A DNA stretch of 64,000 nucleotides from Distichodus sexfasciatus (lineage: Eukaryota > Chordata > Actinopteri > Characiformes > Distichodontidae), in NCBI GenBank assembly GCA_032718565.1, contig JAVGVS010000397.1:1-64000 (forward strand), read 5' to 3'. Positions within the stretch are counted from its first letter, which is position 1. The number at the start of each line of letters is the position of its first letter. The translations under genes and the position numbers were made by a program. Below, piece after piece: positions 49,501 to 60,597 of this stretch. Below the pieces are notes generated by a model. That model did no database searches. It saw only the letters and a list, made by a program, of their open reading frames with translations, and was not told the origin of the DNA.

Positions 49501-49681
49501 ACAAACTTGAAAGCTGTGATGCTAGTCAGAAAATTTTTTTATGAAGTGTGGTTTAATTTGTGGGTCTTCTTTTGTGAAATTTGGATGATGACTCTTTGTA
49601 GTTTTTGTATTTGCATGTTTATAAAGAAAATAAATACAGTAAAATCAAAAAATCTAAATCCTTATTCACGAGTTCTGTGCC

Positions 49682-50757
49682 ATGGCGGACCTTCTAAAAT
49701 CTGTTTACTATACGCCCTCTAATGAGGGGTCTTTTGGTGGTAAAACAAGATTAAAAGCGGCAGTGTTTAAAGAGTCAGGGCGATGTTTATCAGACAAACA
49801 GGTCACCGAGTGGTTATCTGGTGAGGATGCCTACACACTTCACAAAGCCATATGTGTTAACTACAATAGGAATAAGGTGATTGTGTATGGTATAGACAAA
49901 CAGTTTCAGGTCGACCTGGTCGATATGACTATGTATGCAAAGGAGAATAACAACTACAAATACATGTTGACCTGCAAAGATGTATTTAGCAAACACACGT
50001 GGGCGCGTTTTAAAAAGTAAGACGGGTGCCAAGGTGGCTACAGCATTCGAATCTACTCTGAAGGAAGGGCGTGTACCTTAAAAGTTACAGTCTGATCGTG
50101 GAAAAGTTTTTCAACAAACACTTTAAGACAGTGTTAAATAAATACAACATTTGTCATTTTGCCACAGGTAGTGAGTTAAAGGCTGGTTTGGTTCAGCGCT
50201 TCAATAGAACTGTTAAAGGTAGAATGTGGCCGTATTTAACAGCGGTCAATTCTAAGTGATATATTGACATGCTGGTTGATTTGGCAGCTTCCTACAATAA
50301 GAGCTACCACCAGAGTATCAGGATGAGGCCTATAGAAGTGACCAAAGAAAATGAAAAAAAACTGTGTTTGAACATTGTACGGTGTAATGACCGCAAAGGG
50401 TAAAGATGTGGTGTTTAGATACAAAATCGACGATGTGGTTAGGATATCTAAAGTGAGAGTTCCATTTACAAAGGGTTATGAACAAAACTATACACAGGAA
50501 TTTTTCACTCTTTCCGAATGTATTGCTCGATCACCACCAGTCTACAAATTGAAAGACTATGACGGGGATGTAATAGACAGTACTTTTTATGAGGAAGAGT
50601 TACAAAAAATCAGTATTGATAGGGGGCAGTCATTTAAAGTAGAGAAGATATTAGAAAGAAAAAAAGTGGGGGTAAACGTATGGTCTTGGTAAAATGGTTA
50701 GGGTGGCCATCAAAATTTAACACCTGGGTTCCTGAAAAAGATGTGATTGACATTTAG
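49682..50757 (+). pseudogene. Polinton/Maverick retroviral-type integrase, frameshifted
   Basis: The frame 49682-50020 starts MADLLKSVYYTPSNEGSFGG, the conserved N-terminus of Polinton integrases, and reaches the first catalytic Asp (QVDLVDMTMYAKENN). After a frameshift near 50015, fragments at 50090-50259 carry the region of the second catalytic Asp (SDRGK) and the VQRFNRTVKGRMW block with the Glu position altered. Then comes the C-terminal domain (50375-50692: VRISKVRVPF, VYKLKDYDGDVIDSTFYEEE). The element uses this enzyme to insert into host DNA. This copy has at least three frame breaks. Confidence 0.88.
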
Positions 50758-50814
50758 ATTTATTTTAAACCGGTGTCCCCAAGTCACAGAGCTTTATTTA
50801 GTATGATAACACCA

Positions 50815-51600
50815 TGAGTGATGAAGGCTTTTACTTGACACTCCCGAGCAATTCATCCCAAAGTGTCTACCCCGACAATGAAATTTCAAAAAACAGAACA
50901 AAAATCGCAAGACCACTACACCTGAAGGGTTCATGGGAGGTCAGGTTAATCGAATTCCAGTATTGTAGAACATGGCAGTGATGACGACGGAGTGTTCAAA
51001 ATATATGGTAAAACTCGTAAAGGCAAAAAAGTGTGTAAGTTACGGTGTGGCTATTACCAGAATATTGATGGAATAGTAACAGAGATTAACAGTTACATAG
51101 CACAATACAATGTAAAACTCGGTTATGATCAAGTAGTAAACAAAATTTATGTGGAAGCGGAAGATAGCATTGGTCTAAAGTTCCATGGCAAGCTCACACT
51201 AATTTTAGGGTTTAATGACGGAAAGCGTTTTGACATACAGTAAGCGTACAGGGTACCCTACAGACATGTATGGGGTGAGTATTCTCTATTTGTATATAGT
51301 GACATAATAGATTATCAAATCGTAGGCAACTATTTTGTACCCCTGCTGAGGTGTGTACAAATAACTGGAAAAACCAGAGAGGTTGTCACAATAAAATACG
51401 ACAAGCCACACTATGTACATGTGTCAAAAGCGCACATCAGTGACATAGCCATCGAGGTGAAGACTGATCAGATTTACAACGTGCCATTTAAGTTGGGAAA
51501 AGTTGTCGCAAAACTCCATTTCAGACCTTTGAAAGAAGGACAGTGTTTTAAAAACAATGAAAACGTTTAACCCATATGCGCATGATCTTTGAAAGAAGGA
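50815..51600 (+). pseudogene. Polinton minor capsid (penton-like) protein, frameshifted
   Basis: An ATG at 50815 opens MSDEGFYLTLPSNSSQSVYP followed by a WEVRLIEFQ strand. After a stop, 50992-51243 continues with KVCKLRCGYYQNIDG. The same protein goes on from 51244 in another frame with HVSKAHISDIAIEVKTDQ and KVVAKLHFRPLKE, ending around 51580. The order (after integrase, before the small basic protein and major capsid) and the opening segment fit the minor capsid protein of Polintons. The jelly-roll fold is inferred. Confidence 0.65.
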
Positions 51601-51646
51601 CAGTGTTTTAAAAACAATGAAAACGTTTAACCCATATGCGCATCCG
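51533..51646 (+). repeat. perfect ~56-bp tandem duplication
   Basis: The unit beginning CTTTGAAAGAAGGACAGTGT and ending ACCCATATGCGCAT occurs twice back to back (about 51533-51587 and 51589-51643) with no internal mismatch that I can see. It duplicates the end of the minor capsid gene and the start of the following gene region. Confidence 0.9.
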
Positions 51647-51674
51647 CAGCACTATATTGCTTATTATCAAAATC

Positions 51675-52055
51675 AGGCGACTCCCGGGATATGTTGGGTG
51701 TCCAACCATGTATGGGGTGGGTATCGGCGTCCTTTTTAGAGGATTGCTCCGAATGGCCATATCGCTACTGAAAAAAGGCTTCAGTATTGCCAAACCACAT
51801 CTAAGAACAGCTGCGAAAAACATTATCAGTGAGGTTGTTAGTAACGTGACATGCCCCCACTACACGGAGGTGGGTCTGGAAGGTTATGTAATGATGGTAA
51901 TGCAACTTTGATCTGTGAAAGGACTGCCTGGTGAGAAGCGTACAACCAGTACCAAGAAAAACAATGTAAAGTATAAAAAGAGACCAGTACCAAAAAGACA
52001 GTTGCCGAGTAAGCAGAGAGGACCGCCATGCAAGCGATGTAAAACTATCTTCTAA
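51675..52055 (+). pseudogene. small basic virion-like protein of the Polinton
   Basis: The frame 51636-51911 contains MYGVGIGVLFRGLLRMAISL and LKKGFSIAKPHLRTAAKN, an amphipathic Gly-rich start followed by basic helices. After a stop and frameshift, a very basic tail follows (51944-52053: KYKKRPVPKRQLPSKQRG and following, ending at TAA near 52055). A short amphipathic plus Lys/Arg-rich protein next to the capsid gene resembles core or membrane-active small proteins of Polintons. The assignment is by context. Confidence 0.55.
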
Positions 52056-52059
52056 TCAT

Positions 52060-52560
52060 GGTCTGTCTGAGGAGTGTAACAAGACAGAGTTGGACTTGTT
52101 TACAGTCCCTATGACACAAACGGCGATAGAAAAAAACGTGGAAGTGCCACCTATTTCAGCCCTCTCTGACACTGCACCGCTGGAGTTTTTCATTGCGGGG
52201 AACGGCAAAGATTATATCAACTTAAACAACATGCTTCTTTTTACAAGAATCAAAATAACAAGGCCTGATGGGGGAAACATCGACGATGGAGTGGCCATGG
52301 GTTTAATAAACTATCCAGGAGCCACAGGTTGATGTTTTGCTGGGTGACCGCCTGATCTCACATAGCTCAAACACTTACCCTTATCGGAGTATCATAGAGT
52401 GTCTGATCAACTATGACCGGTTCACCCTGAAATCACTTTTCTCAGCCGGTCTGTTTTACAAGGACACTGCGGGACATATGGATGTGACCGATCCTGCTGG
52501 TGAAAATCGTGGGCTGACAAAACGTGCTGCATTTTCAAATGCCAGCAATATGGTGTGTTA
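52060..52560 (+). pseudogene. Polinton major capsid protein, N-terminal part
   Basis: Fragments read ELDLFTVPMTQTAIEKNVEV, FFIAGNGKDYINLNNM and RIKITRPDGGNIDDGV (52090-52332). After a frameshift they continue LGDRLISHSSNTYPYRSIIE, LFYKDTAGHMDVTDP and LTKRAAFSNAS (52337-52550). These are the first strands of the double-jelly-roll capsid protein. No good initiator ATG remains. Similarity is lost at about 52560, where inserted DNA begins; the C-terminal part resumes at about 62300. Confidence 0.88.
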
Positions 52561-52800
52561 CGTGCCGAGGCATGTACTGCTGTTTGTTTGTGTCTCTCTC
52601 TCTCTCCCTCGTCTTTCCCGCTGCTTCTCCGTTCCTGTCTGTCTCTTCTCCTGCTTGCTGGCTTACGCTGAGGTCCCGCCTCTTGCCTTCGATGACTGGT
52701 CCTGCCTTTGATGATTAGTCCTGCCTCCTGACTTTGATGATTGGTTGATCACCAGCGCCGTTGGGTACTGGACGGAAAAGTTGGAAGTTCCTAGGGTTAG
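52561..52800. other. pyrimidine-rich filler between capsid break and telomeric array
   Basis: A CT-rich stretch (TCTCTCTCTCTC near 52592) and three TTGATGATTGGT-like repeats (about 52685-52750). Origin unknown; it separates the broken capsid gene from the telomere-like array. Confidence 0.5.
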
Positions 52801-52846
52801 TTAACCCTAACCCTAACCCTAAACCCGAACCCTAACCCTAACCCTA
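52801..52846. repeat. short interstitial telomeric sequence (CCCTAA)n
   Basis: About seven units of CCCTAA, two of them altered (one reads AAACCCGAACC). It is preceded by CTAGGGTTAG in the opposite orientation, making a small hairpin at 52791-52808. It directly touches the start of the Tc1 terminal repeat at 52847. Confidence 0.92.
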
Positions 52847-53146
52847 GAAGAAAAACCCACAATGGTCATTGTAATAACTTGAAACTGACAAAAGGAATAA
52901 TACTTAACTGAAAATTAACAAATAAAAATCAGACATTGCTTTTGAATTGAGGTTCAACAGAATTATTTAAAAAAACAAACTTCTGAAACTGGCCTGGACA
53001 AAAATGATGGTACCCCTAGAAAAGACTGAAAATAATTTGACTGTAGGGATGAGTTAAACTAAGGTGTGTCCTGTAATTAGCATCACAGGTGTCTTCAAGC
53101 TTGCCATCAGTCAGTCTGCCTATTTAAAGGGTGAAATGTAGTCCCT

Positions 53147-53809
53147 GTGCTGTTTGGTATTATGGTGTGTACCACACTGAACATGGATGATAGACAGACA
53201 AGGAGAGAATTGTCTCAAGAGATTAGAAAGAAAAATATAGACAAGCATGTTAAAGGTAACGGCTATAAGACCATCTCAAAGCAACTTGATATTCCTGTGA
53301 CAAGAGTTGCACATATTATTCAGAAGTTTAAGGTCCACGGGACTGTAGCCAACCTCCCTGGACGTGGCCGCAAGAGGAAAATTAGTGACAAATTGAAAAG
53401 ACGGATAATACGAATGGTAACCAAAGAGCGCAGAACAACGTCCAAAGAGATTAGAGGTGAACTCCAAGGACAAGGTATATCAGTGTCAGATCGCACCATC
53501 CATTGTTGTTTGAGCCAAAGTGGACTTAATGGAAGACGACTGAGGAGGACACCACTGTTGAAAGCAAATCATAAAGCGAGACTGGAATTTGCCATAATGC
53601 ATGTTAACAAACCACAAAGCTTCTGGCAGAATGTCCTTTGGACAGATGAGAAAAAACTGGAGCTTTTTGGCAAGTTCCATCAGCTCCATGTTCACAGATG
53701 CAAAAATGAAGCATACAAAGAACAAGAACACTGTACCTACTGTGGAACATGGATGAGGTTCAGTTATGATCTGGGGCTGCTTTGCTGCATCTGGCACAGG
53801 GAGTCTTGA
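53147..53809 (+). pseudogene. Tc1 transposase, N-terminal two thirds
   Basis: A 220-codon frame: helix-turn-helix region TRRELSQEIRKKNIDKHVKG and GYKTISKQLDIPVTRVAHI, a GRPR-like GRGRKRKISDKL motif, second HTH EIRGELQGQGISVSDRTIHC, then the catalytic-domain start with LWTDEKKLELFG (first Asp of DDE). It loses frame after 53700 in the TW-WGCF region. The continuation (59362-59600) has KHLLKELKRAVW near the third catalytic residue. Inactive. Confidence 0.92.
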
Positions 53810-54599
53810 ATCTGTGCAAGGTACATTGAAATCTTGAGACTATAAAGCATTCTGGAGCAAAATGTGCTGCCCAGCGTCAGAAAGCTTGGTCTTAGGATAA
53901 AAGCTTTGGTCCTCCAACAGGATGTTGACCCAGCGTACTCGATTTATACGTGGCCTCGGTTCCCTGAGATATGGGGCGAGTACTGCGTCAAATATTAAGG
54001 CCTTTATGGGGAAAAAACTCCTTTCTCTTGGGCTGAAGCCTTTTTCAATCGCATGATTACCTTTCTGCGTGATTGGTTTCTTAAAGTTAACTGAAGAAAG
54101 CTTGGTCGACTGGCCTTGGCCGGGCAGGCTGGCCAATGGCATGTAACCGCCCGGCTGGCTATTTACATCTTACGGCTCTATAAATCGTACGTTTAGCGTC
54201 AAGTTCAGATTTTCGTATGAAGCATCTGGGCGTGCAGCACATGGCGCGACAGGCGCGTACTAGTTCCCATATCTCAGGGAACGAGGTGCGTAAGTAACGA
54301 TGCGTTCACCGATATTTCACTCGTGCCTGCGATAAGTAAGGGCGTATGGGGAACCAGTACAATCCCGCCCGTGCCATGGTGGGGTGCGACTCAGTATGAC
54401 ACCCAAGGGGGACAACCCCAGGGGAACGTCACAATATTACACCAAGCACAGGGCAAGCCACGAAGGGGGCTGCTGTGGCTCGGTGTCGCCCATAGGAAGC
54501 CCTACTGGGCTCGAAAACAGGACTCACACCAACAGGTAGAGTTAACCCCTAAATACAGTCATTTCAGGCCCGGACTTAAATGAACAAAACTCTGGACTG

Positions 54600-54848
54600 C
54601 AGAGCAAGACATTTAGGTTATAAACCTGATAAATGTGAGACTGGCGAGGACCAGCCGGCCTCACAAATCTCCAGAATGGAAGTCCCGCTCGACCATGCCC
54701 AGGGCGAGGCCATGCCTCTGGTGGAGTGAGCTCTGACTCCAGGGGCACTGCAGCCCCAGGAGGAATAAGCCCAGTCAATAGCCTCCACAATCCACTTTGA
54801 AGTCTTTGCTTTGTAACGGAAGGCCCTTGTGTGATTGCAAGCCAACAA
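54600..54848 (-). pseudogene. DIRS tyrosine recombinase, C-terminal part
   Basis: The minus frame 54848-54618 reads IVEAIDWAYSSWGCSAPGVR then AHSTRGMASPWAWSSGTSIL with ICEAGWSSP. The HSTRG box carries the conserved His-x-x-Arg of the tyrosine recombinase active site. A shifted frame continues HIYQVYNLNV. The nucleophile Tyr would lie just downstream. Frameshifts make it non-functional. Confidence 0.8.
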
Positions 54849-56579
54849 AACTGTTCTGAACTCTGAATGAGGCAGAACGCTCCCTCAAGCTCTTAGGGCC
54901 CTAACGGGCAGAGCAGGTGCAAGTCCTGAGTGGAGTCCACCCGGCCCAGGCAGGGCAGAGAGACTTCAGTGACCCTGGGCTCTGAAGGCAGGTTAGAGGC
55001 ACCTTAGGCATAACCCAGTCTTGGTTTCAGGGGCGACTCTAGAGTGGGTGGAAGGCCCGAATTCAGGCAAGGCGGGTTGACAGACAAGCAACACCAAATC
55101 GCCTATGTTTGACAGACGCCAGTGCCGGTAACGGGGCGGTCTTAGCGACAACGTTTTCAAGCTGGAGGAGTGCAGTGGTTCAAATGGGGCCCCTTTCAGG
55201 GCCCATATGCGATGATAAGTCCCACAAAGGGGAACTGTATGCGTGGGGGGGTGCAACCGCCTGGCGCCTCTCAAGGATGGATCACGGCGTGCCTGCCGAC
55301 GGCGCCCCCGCAACAGGGGCATGAAAAGCCGCTATTGCTGAGCGTAAACCTTGACGGTCGACGGGCGGCACCTTATCCAGCAACTCCTGCGGGAGCGATC
55401 AAGACCACAAGAGACCTCGAGGAGACTGGATCGAAATTCGGTCCCTGCACCAAGCCGCAAACTGGCCCATTTCAAGGCATAAAGCCGGCGTGTGAAGCCG
55501 GGGCTCTAGCCTCAGACATGGTGTTCAGGACACGCTCAGGAGGTAAAGGCGTGATGGTGACCAGACATGAAGGGCCCTGGCTTTCGAGACGCCCAGGTGC
55601 CTGGCGAGCCGTTAAGCTTGAGAGGAGGTCCGCCTCAAGGGATAGAAGCCGGGGCTGCTTCAACAACTGGAACAGCTCCGACACCCCGCAGTTAGTTCCT
55701 CCAGAAGGGGCTACAGGAGAAAGCAGTTAGCTCCTATTTCGTCTGTGGTACCTGTGGTAACAGAAGCTGACAGGAGGAGCAGCGTAAAGTGGAAGCGTCT
55801 GGCCTTTCATGAGCCAGAGCATCCGTGCTCTCGTAAATAAATTGGGCAGTGAAATTGTCTTGAGGCAAAAAGGTCGGCTTCGTGCCTGCGAAGGTGTCTA
55901 AATCCTCTGAACCACGAGATGGAGGCGTCAGTTCTCTGGCAGACATTGCTCCTGGATAGCATGTCTGCCTTGGTTCCAGTTGCCCGACGCGTCGCGTGCC
56001 CTGAGTGGCGCCAGGTTGCCCTGGGCCCAAATCAACAGGCGCTTTGCAGAAGCAAAAAGGCGCTCTGAGACAATCCGCCTTGGTGATTCATAAGACACCA
56101 CAGGAGGCTGACTGTCTGAAAGCGCACCAGCACATGGTGCCTTCAATTTCCAGCAGGAAAAGCATATAACTACGGCACTGCGAGCATCGAGGCAGTTGAT
56201 GTGCAGCCCGCCCTTCCTGGACCAGGGCGGAGGCGGTTTCCGCCTCGCCTGCGCCCCAACCTGTGTTAGGCGTCTTATGCGAACCACCTTCCCTCCGGTG
56301 TGCCGCATCAAACGCACCTTGAGCTATGAGGGTCCAGCGGGTCAGGGCTGCAGCGCAGGCGAGTCACAAATCAGCGGTGGCGCCCGTGGCGCCATGCCGC
56401 CATCGGAACTCTCTCTTCAACCAGAACTGGATGGAGTGCATATAAAAGCAGGCCCAGCAGTGCAATGAAAGCTGCACGCCCATCAGGCCAAAGTCTCTGA
56501 AAGGCCTTGAGTGGGTACAAAGCCTTCACAAAGGCTGCGGCCCAAGATCGACTCGCTCTGCTGAAGACTTCGCGTTCAT

Positions 56580-57095
56580 TGCACAGTGGAAGTGCCTATC
56601 CCCAAGACGAAATTAGCTGGCTGGTAATAACATGCTGCTTGGCCGAAATTGACCTGAGTCCCAGACACTCCAGGTGGCTGAGAAGAAGGTCGTCTTGTTC
56701 TGAAACTGCCTCTGGCTGGGCCAAAATGAGCCTGTGGAAATGGGGTAGTTGGCCGGACCCATCTGTCTCAGAGGGAGGTGCACCATGCATCGCCGTAAAA
56801 GTGCAGGGGAGCTAGAGATAAACCAAGCGGAAGGACCTTGTATTATACCCACCCTCGGCGAATCTCCAGAAAGCGCCTGTGTTGGGGGCAATTTGGATGT
56901 AGTCGCAGCGTCTTTCAGATCCAGGGACTCATCAGTCCTCGGGCGAATTTGCGGATCTGCTTCACGGTCACCATTCTGAGCAACCGCTTCACAAGCCCGG
57001 TTCAGAAGTCTGAATCCAAAATCGATCGAGACGCCGTCTTTGAGGGGCGAGTACCGGCTGTAAAAAGCCTGGCTTCGCTTTGAGCTGGAGAACAA
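56580..57095 (-). pseudogene. DIRS reverse transcriptase fragment
   Basis: The minus frame 57095-56613 contains FGFRLLNRA and ESLDLKDAA (the DLKDA palm motif around 56910-56934). Neighbouring frames give a YKVLPLGLSLAP stretch (about 56800-56840) and LILAQPEAVSEQDDLLLSHL with ECLGLR (56790-56600). These are in the order of DIRS reverse transcriptases. At least three frame changes. The catalytic DD box is not preserved. Confidence 0.8.
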
Positions 57096-57099
57096 TCTC

Positions 57100-59100
57100 T
57101 ATGGCCCCTTCCAGCAAGTGGCCACTCGGCTGCCAGAGAACAGGCGGTCTCGCCCAGCACCTGGGAGAGTGGGGACCACACCCAGCCAGCGAGGGGTCTG
57201 CGAGCAAACTGCAATATAACCTCCTCTTATTGTGCCCATCACCCAGTCAAACACATGAGGATGGCCTGCAGGCGCCTCGGCCACGCTGGGACAGTGGCTG
57301 AATGAGGTTCATAGATTGGCGCCTTTGGGGGCCCGAATCTAGATATGGTGAGAAAATTATGCACTGAGATGTAAAATTTTATTTCCGCTATCACAGCGGT
57401 CGGACAGCCGGGCACCATGGGCCGGGCGGGGCAGCACCACCCTTGCCCTCTGCGGCACTAAGCGGTGGTGAGAGGATGGCGCAGAAACGTTTGGGGGTAG
57501 TCGACGTGACGGGGCTTAACCTTTCCTCTTGCCTGGGTGTTCAGGAAGACCTTCTTAGGGCGGGGTCCACAGCGGCGATCTTGGGCACGGGGACCTGCAG
57601 CTGGGTAGGGAAGCGCCTTGCTGGCGTGTGGCGACTTGCTCTCTTTGCGGGACGGAGCAGGGGGGCAGGCAGCGGGCCGCAGTCGGCTCTATTCTGGGCG
57701 ACTAGGGAGGCGGCGACAGCTGGGAAAAACGCTTGGGGAAGGGTGTCGCGTGCCTGGGGCGACTTTTTGAGCCTCAGAAGCGTTCAGCAAACCCCTCAAC
57801 GCTGGACCCGAAGGCCACCTGGAGTGACAGGAGGCGTTGAGACGAGTTTTATCGACTCCTTCATCTCCGTCAGGGTTAGCCAGAGATGGCTCCAGGACCG
57901 CAAGCTCGACATGCGTGACGATGTGGCCTGGCTGTGGCTTTGGTGTTGTGAAGGAGCCAGGTCGTCGCCGCCAAGTCAGCAAGAGGGTGGCGTCGGACCG
58001 GTGGCTTCCGATGCAAGCATTTTTGGCCAGAAACACCTGCTGGGGAACAGCCATGGGTGCAGGAGCGAAGCGGCAGCGGCGTAAGTCTTGACCAGCGGCA
58101 CTGAAGTGGTTCTGGGGAAGCTTGGAAGGGTGGTTTGTAGCCTTCAACCAATGGCGATGGCGGGCAGAGATGTGCGACCCGCGGGCTCATCAGTGGAGAG
58201 CAGAGTGGGCGTAGCCTTTCTCCTCAAGCGCCCGTCGGCCAGATAGCGGTAGAGAATCCGGACTCTGGCAATCACGAGCGCCATATGGTAGGCTCATCGC
58301 GAACTTCAACGCGGGAAAGAGGGCAGAAGCGTTGTTGGGGGCGGCCCGGCGCAGTGGCTGTCAACCTGCGCCGTGAGGTTCCTCGAGAGGACCACTCAAG
58401 TCGAGCTCGGAGACAGCTTTAGACAGGGCTGGCGAATAGGCTCCTCATCAGTCCTGTCTCTGGCGCTTCTGAGGAAGATGGCAGCCGGCAGGCGGGGTCA
58501 GGCCTCAAACCCTTGAACTCCGCGCGTCAAGCAATAATACTGTCATCGTCGTCGTCGTCGTCTTTCTCCGCGCCGGGTAACCAGGTCGCTCACTTGGCCC
58601 GCTGAGGGGCCCAGCTGGTCATGGCATGAAAGCCAGGGGGTCAGAAAGATGGCAGGCTTTCCTTGAACAAAGCCGGCGAGCTCATCCTAGCCAAAGCAGC
58701 GCAGCCCTCTTCCCCGCCTTCTTCCTCACAGGGCCTGGGAGGATGTAGAGGAGGAGGGCAGAGGTCGCGCTCTGAAAGCGCTATCAGCAGCATAGCGTAG
58801 AAATACTAGAAGCCTCACTTGTCGCGGGCAATCCCAGCGGAGGAGAGGCGGCGTCTCGCACGTGGGGCTTGCCGAGACAAACGCCACACCTCCTAGATGG
58901 CCGTCGTCAGGCCACTTGGCTTTCCGGAGCCGCAGTGCAGCGGCGAGCATTTAAAAATACCGTTGGGATGCTCTTTTAGAAATAAAACTGCGAGGCAATG
59001 AGCCAATTCCAACAACTTAGCATGTGTCGTATGGCGAGGCTCAGCGAAATTTGGCGTTAGACAATGCCAAAGGCTGAAAGAAGAAAAATCTGAACAGCGG
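57100..59100 (-). other. presumed gag region of the DIRS element, no recognisable frame
   Basis: GC-rich sequence with many chance open frames on both strands (for example 57443-58084 plus and 58147-57689 minus). Position in the element implies gag. No motif is readable. A CGT trinucleotide run lies at 58545-58562. Confidence 0.4.
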
Positions 59101-59361
59101 CGAAACGGCCGCATTTATAGAACCGGCATGCAAATAGCGCCAGCCGTGGCGGCAACCATTAGCCTTTCGTTCGCGTCCAGTCGATTGGTTTCTTCAGTTA
59201 ACTTTAGAGCAATCGCGTGCTGAATGCACTGCGTGATTGAAAAAAAAGGCTTCAGTCGAAGAAAAGGGTTTTCCCCATAGCGTCTTCTGACGCGAAATGC
59301 AGGTGAAACTCTCCGAAAGGAACCGCCTTGGCCTCAAAAACGCAAGAATGGCTGAAACAAA

Positions 59362-59600
59362 ACATTGGACTGTTCGGTGGCCTTCTATGAGCCTGATCTA
59401 CGTCCTATCAAACATCTCTTGAAGGAGCTGAAGCGTGCAGTCTGGAAGGCACCCTTCAAACCTGGGGAACAGCTGGAGCAGTTTACTCCCGATGAGTGGG
59501 CAAAATACCTGTCGACAGGTCTGGGGAGTCTCATGGAGTTACAGAATCAACTTGATTGCATTGATTGCCTCAAGGTTGTGCAGCAAAATATTAAGTTAGG
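59362..59600 (+). pseudogene. Tc1 transposase, C-terminal fragment
   Basis: Begins in the sequence resembling the region after the second catalytic Asp, with RPIKHLLKELKRAVW (the third acidic residue is altered), then EQLEQFTPDEWAKYL and a short tail. It is collinear with the N-terminal fragment across the DIRS insertion. Confidence 0.85.
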
Positions 59601-59836
59601 GGTACCATCATTTTGTCAGGCCAGTTTCATCAGTTTGTTTTTAATAATTCTGTTGAACCTCAATTCAAAAGCAATGTCTGATTTTTATTTATTAATTTTC
59701 AGTAAATTGTTATGTATTATTCCTTTGTCAGTTCAAGTTATTTCAGTGACCATTGTAGGTTTTTCTTTCTGTAGCAGGAAGGGTACTATAATTTGTCACG
59801 TCTGTAGATATCTTAACAAATATTTCACTCACATTT

Positions 59837-59872
59837 ATATATATATATATATATTTATATATGTATATATAT
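59837..59872. repeat. (AT)n microsatellite at the start of the gypsy LTR region
   Basis: An AT-dinucleotide run with a TTTATATATGTATATATAT core. The same core recurs at 60483-60503 as part of a direct repeat. Confidence 0.85.
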
Positions 59873-60597
59873 TCCTACCATTCAAATCAGTTCTGTTTGT
59901 TTGTCACACATTTGCATAATGCACCACATAGGATAAGAGTTTGATTGTATAGACACACTAGGTTAGAGGCAGACACCACCCTTTGTAAGTTTTGCTTTGT
60001 AGTTAGTCAGAGAGGACTTTCTTTTGATATAAATAACTAGCAAGATTTATAACTGAGATAGGGTAGGGACGTTTTATTTTACTTGGTTTGCTTTCTTTGG
60101 TGTTTGTGTAACCCTGTCTGTTCTTTGGGTATTTTTTGTAAATATAATTTGTATATAAAGTTTGTAAATATCCGTTGCATCGTTTGTGGTTCTTCATTAT
60201 TCTGCACTGTGTTTGGTTGCACACCTTTTTTTCACTTAACACATTATCAAAGGTTACCCAAATACCTAGACGTAACAACTGGGGGCTCCTCCGGGATACA
60301 TTTGATATTTATTAATCACAGCGACAAGTAGAGTTGTTTTTTTACGCACACAGACAGTTTGGGTGAAGACTTGGTGTTGGTGTAGTGGTCTGGGTGACAT
60401 GATGGCCCAGTTTTTCATGCAGGGTTTTGGATAATCAACATTGCATTGGTGGATGCTTTTGGGAAGGATGATCTTTTAGCTTATTTATATATGTATATAT
60501 ATATTCCTACCATTTCAAATCAGTTCTGTTTGTTTGTCACACATTTGCATAATGCACCACATAGGATAAGAGTTTGATTGTATAGACACACTAGGTT

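Larger units (their letters stand above)
53934..59334 (-). mobile_element. DIRS-like tyrosine-recombinase retrotransposon (decayed, GC-rich)
   Basis: A 5.4-kb GC-rich block inserted in the Tc1 copy. Inverted terminal repeats lie at about 53999-54110 and 59190-59290, sharing TATGGGGAAAA, GGCTGAAGCC-like and GGTTTCTTCAGTTAACTTTA blocks. On the minus strand, reverse transcriptase remains are at 57095-56580 and a tyrosine recombinase end at 54848-54600. Upstream minus-strand sequence (59100-57300) would be gag. No target duplication is visible at the junctions, as expected for DIRS. All frames are broken. Confidence 0.82.
52847..59803 (+). mobile_element. Tc1-like transposon with ~180-bp TIRs, interrupted by a DIRS-like element
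   Basis: The left TIR (52847-53022, AGAAAAACCCACAATGGTCA to AAAAATGATGGTACCCCTAG) is mirrored at 59597-59772. The right side has about 30 further bases to a TA at 59804-59805. The corresponding outer part on the left is missing and is replaced by the telomeric array. The transposase is split: N-terminal part 53147-53809, C-terminal part 59362-59600. Without the insert the element is about 1.55 kb. Confidence 0.88.

Noticed and set aside
49682..50757. Retroviral or gypsy integrase from an LTR element
   Set aside because: The N-terminal YYTPSNEGSFGG start, the C-terminal YKLKDYDGD block and the following capsid genes fit Polintons; no reverse transcriptase or LTR flanks it.
52801..52846. True chromosome end
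   Set aside because: The telomeric array is only about 45 bp, has altered units and is flanked by unique and transposon sequence on both sides.
55170..58084. Long plus-strand open frames as genes
   Set aside because: They lie antisense to DIRS traces in GC-rich DNA, where stops are rare; they lack domains and are best explained as chance frames.
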